NCBI GenBank assembly: GCA_003838065.1
Contig: QZAC01000030.1
Span: forward strand, 1 to 10,298
DNA length: 10,298 nucleotides
Direction: 5' to 3'
DNA from: Methanocalculus sp. MSAO_Arc2
GTDB lineage: Archaea > Halobacteriota > Methanomicrobia > Methanomicrobiales > Methanocorpusculaceae
The translations under genes and the position numbers were made by a program. The notes below the pieces were generated by a model that saw nothing but the letters and a program-made list of their open reading frames with translations, made no database searches and was not told the DNA's origin. Below are positions 7,294-10,298 of this stretch, in pieces. Position 1 is the stretch's first letter. Each line of letters begins with the position of its first letter.

Positions 7294-7299
7294 CATCTC

Positions 7300-8484
7300 A
7301 TGAATATGAAAGTCTGCATCATGTGCGGCGGAGAGGGGACACGTCTTCGACCCCTGACGTTTGAACGGCCTAAGCCCTGCATCCCGATAGCAGGTATCCC
7401 CTCGATCCAGCATCTGGTTGTTCATCTCGCAAACCTTGGTTTCACTGACATTGTAATCACGCTTGGATATCTTGGCGACCGGATCAAAGAAGCCCTTGGT
7501 GACGGGTCCCTCTATTCAGCCGATATCACGTATGTTGAGGAGAAGACAAAACTTGGGACTGCAGGATCTGTCAAAAACGCACAGACGTTCCTTGATGGGA
7601 TGCCGTTTCTTGTCGTTGGCGGCGACCATGTCACTAACATCAACCTTCTGGAATTCTATCGGGAACATACCAAGAATGATGCAATTCTTTCAATTGGACT
7701 CATTGGTATTGACGATCCCAGTGGTTACGGGATCGCTGAACTTGATGCAACATTTACCATACAGCGGTTCAAGGAAAAACCTGCACCAGGAGAGATCTTC
7801 TCAAATCTTGCCAGCACGGGGATGTATGTCTGTAACCCGGAAATTTTTGATTATATCCCTTCAGGTACACAATTTGATTTTGCCCGCGATCTCTTTCCTG
7901 CCCTGATGAACAAAGGTTATAGACTGAAGGGATGGCTTGCACGGGGGAATTGGACGGATGTAGGGTCTCCATCGATGCTCCGCCAGGCAGAATGGTGGAA
8001 ACTCAATGAGATTGGCATGACAACCATTCAGGGATCCCTGGTGGTCGAGGATGCACAGATCACTGGACCTGTCAGATTTGGGGATGCAATCACTCTTGGT
8101 GCACGTTCGCGCGTAATTGGCCCTGTATCTATCGGTAAAGGAACAAGAATCGGTGAAGATGTTATCATCGGCCCATATACGTCGATTGGGGACTATTGCA
8201 CCATCGGCAACGGCTCAAAGATCTTCTCATCATCCATCTATTCTGGTGTTTCGATTGGTTGTCGATCGACTGCAAGCGGGAGCATCATCGACACTAACGT
8301 TACAATCGGAGACGAATGCTCAATTGAACATGATACGGTTATCGGCCCGCGTGCAGTTATCATGGACAGGGTTATCGTTCATTCCCGCAACCGGCTCTGG
8401 CCTGAAGTGGTCGTGCAGGCAGGAGATGTTGTGAAGGAATATGTCCTGAATGAATCGTTTGATACCAGGTGTGAAGGCTCCTGA
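7300..8484 (+). CDS. Sugar-1-phosphate nucleotidyltransferase with left-handed beta-helix domain
   Basis: This cytoplasmic enzyme joins a sugar-1-phosphate to an NTP, giving an NDP-sugar for glycan, lipid or protein glycosylation. The 394-aa product has an N-terminal Rossmann-like nucleotidyltransferase domain (1 to about 235): signature GGEGTRLRPLT (10-20), ERPKPCIPIAG (22-32), metal-binding GGDH (107-110), FKEKPAPGE (157-165) and NWTDVGSP (217-224). Residues about 250-375 carry hexapeptide repeats of a left-handed beta helix (GPVSIGKGTRIGEDVIIGP, TIGDECSIEHDTVIGP). This layout is common to archaeal mannose-1-phosphate guanylyltransferase-like and glucose-1-phosphate thymidylyltransferase-like enzymes. 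The exact sugar and nucleotide cannot be told from sequence. No other glycan gene is adjacent. Confidence 0.92.
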   Translation: MNMKVCIMCGGEGTRLRPLTFERPKPCIPIAGIPSIQHLVVHLANLGFTDIVITLGYLGDRIKEALGDGSLYSADITYVEEKTKLGTAGSVKNAQTFLDGMPFLVVGGDHVTNINLLEFYREHTKNDAILSIGLIGIDDPSGYGIAELDATFTIQRFKEKPAPGEIFSNLASTGMYVCNPEIFDYIPSGTQFDFARDLFPALMNKGYRLKGWLARGNWTDVGSPSMLRQAEWWKLNEIGMTTIQGSLVVEDAQITGPVRFGDAITLGARSRVIGPVSIGKGTRIGEDVIIGPYTSIGDYCTIGNGSKIFSSSIYSGVSIGCRSTASGSIIDTNVTIGDECSIEHDTVIGPRAVIMDRVIVHSRNRLWPEVVVQAGDVVKEYVLNESFDTRCEGS

Positions 8485-8488
8485 TTAC

Positions 8489-8528
8489 CTCTTTGTGTTC
8501 TGATGTTGTTGTTACAATTGTTGTTTAC
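8489..8528 (+). terminator. T-rich stretch after the nucleotidyltransferase gene
   Basis: The 69-bp gap between the nucleotidyltransferase and the convergent CBS protein gene is rich in T (repeated TGTTGTTG runs). Archaeal termination favours such T-rich stretches. There is no long T run and no strong hairpin, so support is weak. Confidence 0.25.
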
Positions 8529-8553
8529 GCATGATGCAGCAGAGAATTATGGA

Positions 8554-9339
8554 TCAGTCATGAGGAACCAGACGGTGTGTAATTGCGACGAGTGGATGAC
8601 GTGCATAGTCGGTTACCTGGATATCGTCCAGTGAAAAGAGTTTCATGTTGCGTGCTGTTTTCTCAAGTCCCAGATCAATATTTTCTTCTATAACGATGAT
8701 ATATGCATCAAGCTCCCTGATCCCGAGTTTTTTTGCTGCAATTGCCCGGTGGTGGCCATCGACCATGATCCATCGCCCTGGCAGTTTTACCACGATGACC
8801 GGTTCTGCAAGCCCTTTTTTTATCTCATACATCCGGCCTTCGAGTTCGTCCTGGTAAATCTTTGCCTGTGTTGGGCGGAGACGATTGACAGGCACCATTC
8901 CACGCTCTAACATTGGTTCAATCCCATAGAGCTTTTTGAGTGTCCTCATGAAGTTATAGACCTTCTCGGGAGAGACATGTTCGATCTGGGAGCGGATGAC
9001 ATCAGCATTTGAGATGATCCCGACAAGCTCGTTCTTTTCATTGATTACCGGCAGTTTCTGGATTCCTGAGCGGAAAATGACACGGGCAGCATCATTTATA
9101 CTCATCTCCGGATCGGCTACGATAAGGTGGCGTGACATGATCTGTTCGATCTTTGTTGATGGATGCACACCAATAATGTCCCGGGCTGCAATATAGCCAA
9201 CCACTTTGTTGCCCCGTATCACGGGAAAGCCGTCATGGTGGGTTGAGCGTATGTGATTGATGACATCTTTGACGGCTCCATCTGCTCTGACCGTCACAAC
9301 GTCATAGGTCATATAATCACTGACCTTTTTCTTATCCAT
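8554..9339 (-). CDS. CBS-domain pair fused to a ParB-like domain
   Basis: The protein is 261 aa. Two CBS motifs form a tandem (Bateman) module at residues about 5-58 (VSDYMTYDVVTV, DGFPVIRGNKVVGYIAARDI) and 63-118 (IEQIMSRHLIV, QKLPVINEKNELVGIISNAD). Such modules usually bind adenine nucleotides or S-adenosylmethionine. A linker (121-150) leads to a ParB/sulfiredoxin-like domain at about 148-218, with VNRLRPTQ and VDGHHRAIAAKKLG (193-206). ParB-type proteins use this fold as a CTPase/nuclease-like module, but the centromere-binding helix-turn-helix of true ParB is not evident. Residues 219-261 form a short C-terminal region without a recognised motif. A ligand-controlled regulator or enzyme is a reasonable guess. 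The gene follows hsp20 on the same strand after 54 bp and probably has its own promoter. Confidence 0.88.
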   Translation of the reverse strand: MDKKKVSDYMTYDVVTVRADGAVKDVINHIRSTHHDGFPVIRGNKVVGYIAARDIIGVHPSTKIEQIMSRHLIVADPEMSINDAARVIFRSGIQKLPVINEKNELVGIISNADVIRSQIEHVSPEKVYNFMRTLKKLYGIEPMLERGMVPVNRLRPTQAKIYQDELEGRMYEIKKGLAEPVIVVKLPGRWIMVDGHHRAIAAKKLGIRELDAYIIVIEENIDLGLEKTARNMKLFSLDDIQVTDYARHPLVAITHRLVPHD

Positions 9340-9376
9340 TGGTACAGTGTTTCACATGAACTATCATCAAACCATC

Positions 9377-9385
9377 GATAAAAAG
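9377..9385 (-). terminator. T-tract after hsp20, possibly also the TATA-like element of the CBS gene
   Basis: The minus strand reads CTTTTTATC starting 9 nt past the hsp20 stop codon. It could end the hsp20 message. The same element is TATA-like and lies about 42 bp before the ATG at 9339, so it could alternatively start transcription of the CBS gene. Sequence alone does not decide. Confidence 0.35.
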
Positions 9386-9393
9386 AGGGGGAG

Positions 9394-9876
9394 TTATTCT
9401 ATCTGGATCGAGCGCACCGCAGCGGTCTCTGTTTTCTTCAGGTGAACCTCAAGGACGCCGTTTTTAAAGGTGGCCTTTGCACCCTCTTCAGTGACATCGA
9501 CAGGAAGCTGGACGATGCGCCGCATCGATCCAAACAGCCGCTCTCTCATAATATAGTTCTCCTGTTCATCCGCTTTTTCAGCGCTTTGCTGGGTGGCGAT
9601 CTCAAGCGTCCGGGGGTTGTGGAGCTGGATCCTGACATCTTCCTTTTCCAGTCCCGGGAGATCGGCGACAATTACCACCTCATCCTCATGGTCGCTTACA
9701 TCAACCCTGAACTCTCCCCGAATCGCAGGAACGAAGCGGTCGGCCACACCTCCTTGTGGGAGGAGAAGGCGCCCTTCAGAGAACATCTCCTGGAATCGTC
9801 CCTCCATATCGGCCATCATCTCATCGATTTCACGCCCAATCGATCCAAACGGATATCTTCGTCTGTCCCATACCAT
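9394..9876 (-). CDS. hsp20: Small heat shock protein, Hsp20/alpha-crystallin family
   Basis: This is an ATP-independent chaperone that holds unfolding proteins and forms large oligomers in the cytoplasm. The 160-aa product shows the standard layout: an N-terminal arm (1-55) with GSIGREIDEMMADMEGRF, an alpha-crystallin domain (about 56-148) with FRVDVSDHEDEVVIVADLPG and the conserved ATFKNGVLEV (135-144), and a C-terminal I-x-I anchor (I157-Q-I159). The start is ATG 9876, set by a perfect AGGAGGT site 7 nt upstream; the reading from 9900 would include that site. A strong promoter with tandem inverted repeats precedes it, one resembling the archaeal HSR1 heat shock operator, so heat induction by relief of repression is likely. 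It diverges from the STAS gene. Confidence 0.96.
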   Translation of the reverse strand: MVWDRRRYPFGSIGREIDEMMADMEGRFQEMFSEGRLLLPQGGVADRFVPAIRGEFRVDVSDHEDEVVIVADLPGLEKEDVRIQLHNPRTLEIATQQSAEKADEQENYIMRERLFGSMRRIVQLPVDVTEEGAKATFKNGVLEVHLKKTETAAVRSIQIE

Positions 9877-9883
9877 AGTTTGT

Positions 9884-9890
9884 ACCTCCT
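9884..9890 (-). promoter_or_regulatory. Perfect Shine-Dalgarno site of hsp20
   Basis: AGGAGGT on the minus strand, 7 nt before ATG 9876. It is the strongest ribosome site in the window and fixes the 160-aa start. Confidence 0.85.
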
Positions 9891-9894
9891 GTTC

Positions 9895-9909
9895 CCACAC
9901 ATAGTGTGG
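9895..9909 (-). repeat. Inverted repeat in the hsp20 leader (CCACAC-N3-GTGTGG)
   Basis: Perfect 6-bp arms CCACAC (9895-9900) and GTGTGG (9904-9909) flank a 3-nt spacer. It lies just downstream of the predicted transcription start and 4 nt upstream of the Shine-Dalgarno site. It could be a second protein-binding half of the operator region or, in the mRNA, a small hairpin just upstream of the ribosome site. Confidence 0.6.
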
Positions 9910-9923
9910 TAACCTGTGGTTAG
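9909..9923 (-). promoter_or_regulatory. HSR1-like heat shock operator (CTAAC-N5-GTTAC)
   Basis: The minus strand reads CTAAC-CACAG-GTTAC, matching 9 of 10 defined positions of CTAAC-N5-GTTAG, the palindrome reported for the Archaeoglobus fulgidus heat shock regulator HSR1 (from memory). The core TAACC-N3-GGTTA (9910-9922) is a perfect inverted repeat. It lies between the TATA box and the start codon of hsp20, over the predicted transcription start, where a bound repressor would block polymerase. The regulator gene itself is not in the window. Confidence 0.6.
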
Positions 9924-9930
9924 GGTTCTA

Positions 9931-9943
9931 TAATATATATAAT
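9931..9943 (-). promoter_or_regulatory. TATA box and BRE of hsp20
   Basis: The minus strand carries ATTATATATATTA preceded by the purine-rich GGAA, a good BRE/TATA pair. The transcription start is predicted near 9911, giving a leader of about 35 nt that contains the Shine-Dalgarno site. Confidence 0.7.
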
Positions 9944-10013
9944 TTCCTATTATTCCGTATATGGACGATCAGCCACAGCCAGATCAGCATAGGTTATAAC
10001 GAAGATGAAACGG

Positions 10014-10026
10014 TTATATATTAAAA
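10014..10026 (+). promoter_or_regulatory. TATA box of the STAS-domain gene
   Basis: TTATATATTAAAA on the plus strand, preceded by the BRE-like GAAACGG, lies about 33 bp before ATG 10051. The predicted transcription start near 10044 leaves a very short leader. Confidence 0.6.
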
Positions 10027-10050
10027 CAAAGTACAAACTGAGATGGTGTG

Positions 10051-10298
10051 ATGATGGAGTTTTCTCTATACGAAATTGAGGGTAGGCGGGTTGCGATCAT
10101 AAGCGGCAGGATCGATTCAACAAACGCACCTCAGGTGGAAGAGCATATCCGGTCGTTTGCCGGAGACGGTGAGGGTGCGGTGATCCTTGATTGTTCGGGG
10201 CTTGAATACATCAGCAGTGCGGGGCTTCGCGCTCTTCTCGTCATTGAAAAGGAATTGAAACCACAAAACCGGCATATTATTCTCTGTTCACTCCGCCC
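10051..10298 (+). CDS. STAS-domain protein (anti-sigma-factor-antagonist-like), 3' end cut off
   Basis: The visible 82 residues cover most of a STAS domain of SpoIIAA/RsbV type: strands EFSLYEIEGRRVAIISGRID, then VILDCSGLEYISSAGLRALL. Ser56, the second Ser of ISSAGLR, aligns with the Ser that is phosphorylated by partner kinases in bacterial antagonists. Archaea lack the sigma factors these proteins serve in bacteria, so here it probably acts in a partner-switching or signalling complex. A GATE-type kinase or phosphatase partner would be expected nearby, but the window ends. Two ATGs (10051 and 10054) are in frame; GGTG at 10045-10048 is better spaced for 10054. It diverges from hsp20 across about 170 bp holding both promoters. 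Confidence 0.88.
   Translation, partial: MMEFSLYEIEGRRVAIISGRIDSTNAPQVEEHIRSFAGDGEGAVILDCSGLEYISSAGLRALLVIEKELKPQNRHIILCSLR

Noticed and set aside
7222..7299. N-terminal extension of the nucleotidyltransferase reading frame from ATG 7222
   Set aside because: The family signature starts right after Met at 7300, and a GAGGTG ribosome site lies 6 nt before 7300; the extension also crosses the promoter of the divergent gene.
8514..8521. ACAATTGT palindrome in the gap after the nucleotidyltransferase gene
   Set aside because: An 8-bp palindrome in AT-rich convergent spacer is not significant without conservation.
9442..9912. Long open frames on the plus strand opposite hsp20 (9442-9912 and 9593-9904)
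   Set aside because: They lie wholly antisense to a clear alpha-crystallin gene with conserved motifs, have no ribosome site and no recognisable domain.

Overview
The window looks like a chromosomal stretch of a methanogenic euryarchaeon, most likely from the order Methanomicrobiales or a close relative. The evidence is an archaeal SUI1/eIF1-type initiation factor, an archaeal pilus/secretion ATPase with separate membrane subunits, a cobyric acid synthase, and several promoters of archaeal form (TATA box about 27 bp before the start codon, or before a leader with a GGAGG/GAGGTG-type ribosome site). Base composition is intermediate. No mobile element, CRISPR array, tRNA or rRNA is visible. The species cannot be fixed from the sequence alone.

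Left part (1-4165, + strand): a tightly packed, translationally coupled operon for a type IV pilus-like / Tad-type secretion machine. It begins with the tail of an unrecognised gene, followed by a 696-aa secretion ATPase with a long unassigned N-terminal region and two different integral membrane platform proteins (T2SSF/TadB-TadC type). No pilin with a clear class III signal and no prepilin peptidase lies in the window. The operon meets a convergent gene for the aSUI1 initiation factor (4212-4517, - strand), which appears to be made from a leaderless mRNA.

Middle (4639-8484): the cobyric acid synthase gene, which makes the cobamide precursor needed for methanogenic methyl transfer, is coupled by an ATGA overlap to a small ribbon-helix-helix/coiled-coil protein. 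Facing it is a two-gene minus-strand operon: a YkgJ-type cysteine-cluster protein, then an overlapping small cysteine-containing protein of unknown function. Divergent from these is a sugar-1-phosphate nucleotidyltransferase with a left-handed beta-helix tail, which supplies activated sugars for surface glycans or protein glycosylation.

Right part (8554-10298): a CBS-CBS-ParB-like fusion protein and a small heat shock protein (Hsp20), both on the minus strand, then a divergent STAS-domain (anti-sigma-factor-antagonist-like) gene cut off by the window end. The hsp20 promoter is the richest regulatory region. It has a strong TATA box and a perfect Shine-Dalgarno site. Between them lie two abutting inverted repeats, one of which matches 9 of 10 positions of the CTAAC-N5-GTTAG operator known for the Archaeoglobus heat shock regulator HSR1.

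Most genes here are ordinary housekeeping or accessory genes. I did not find a convincing wholly new multi-gene system. The best leads are the hsp20 operator, the coupled RHH protein behind cobyric acid synthase, the small Cys protein paired with YkgJ, and the long N-terminus of the secretion ATPase.
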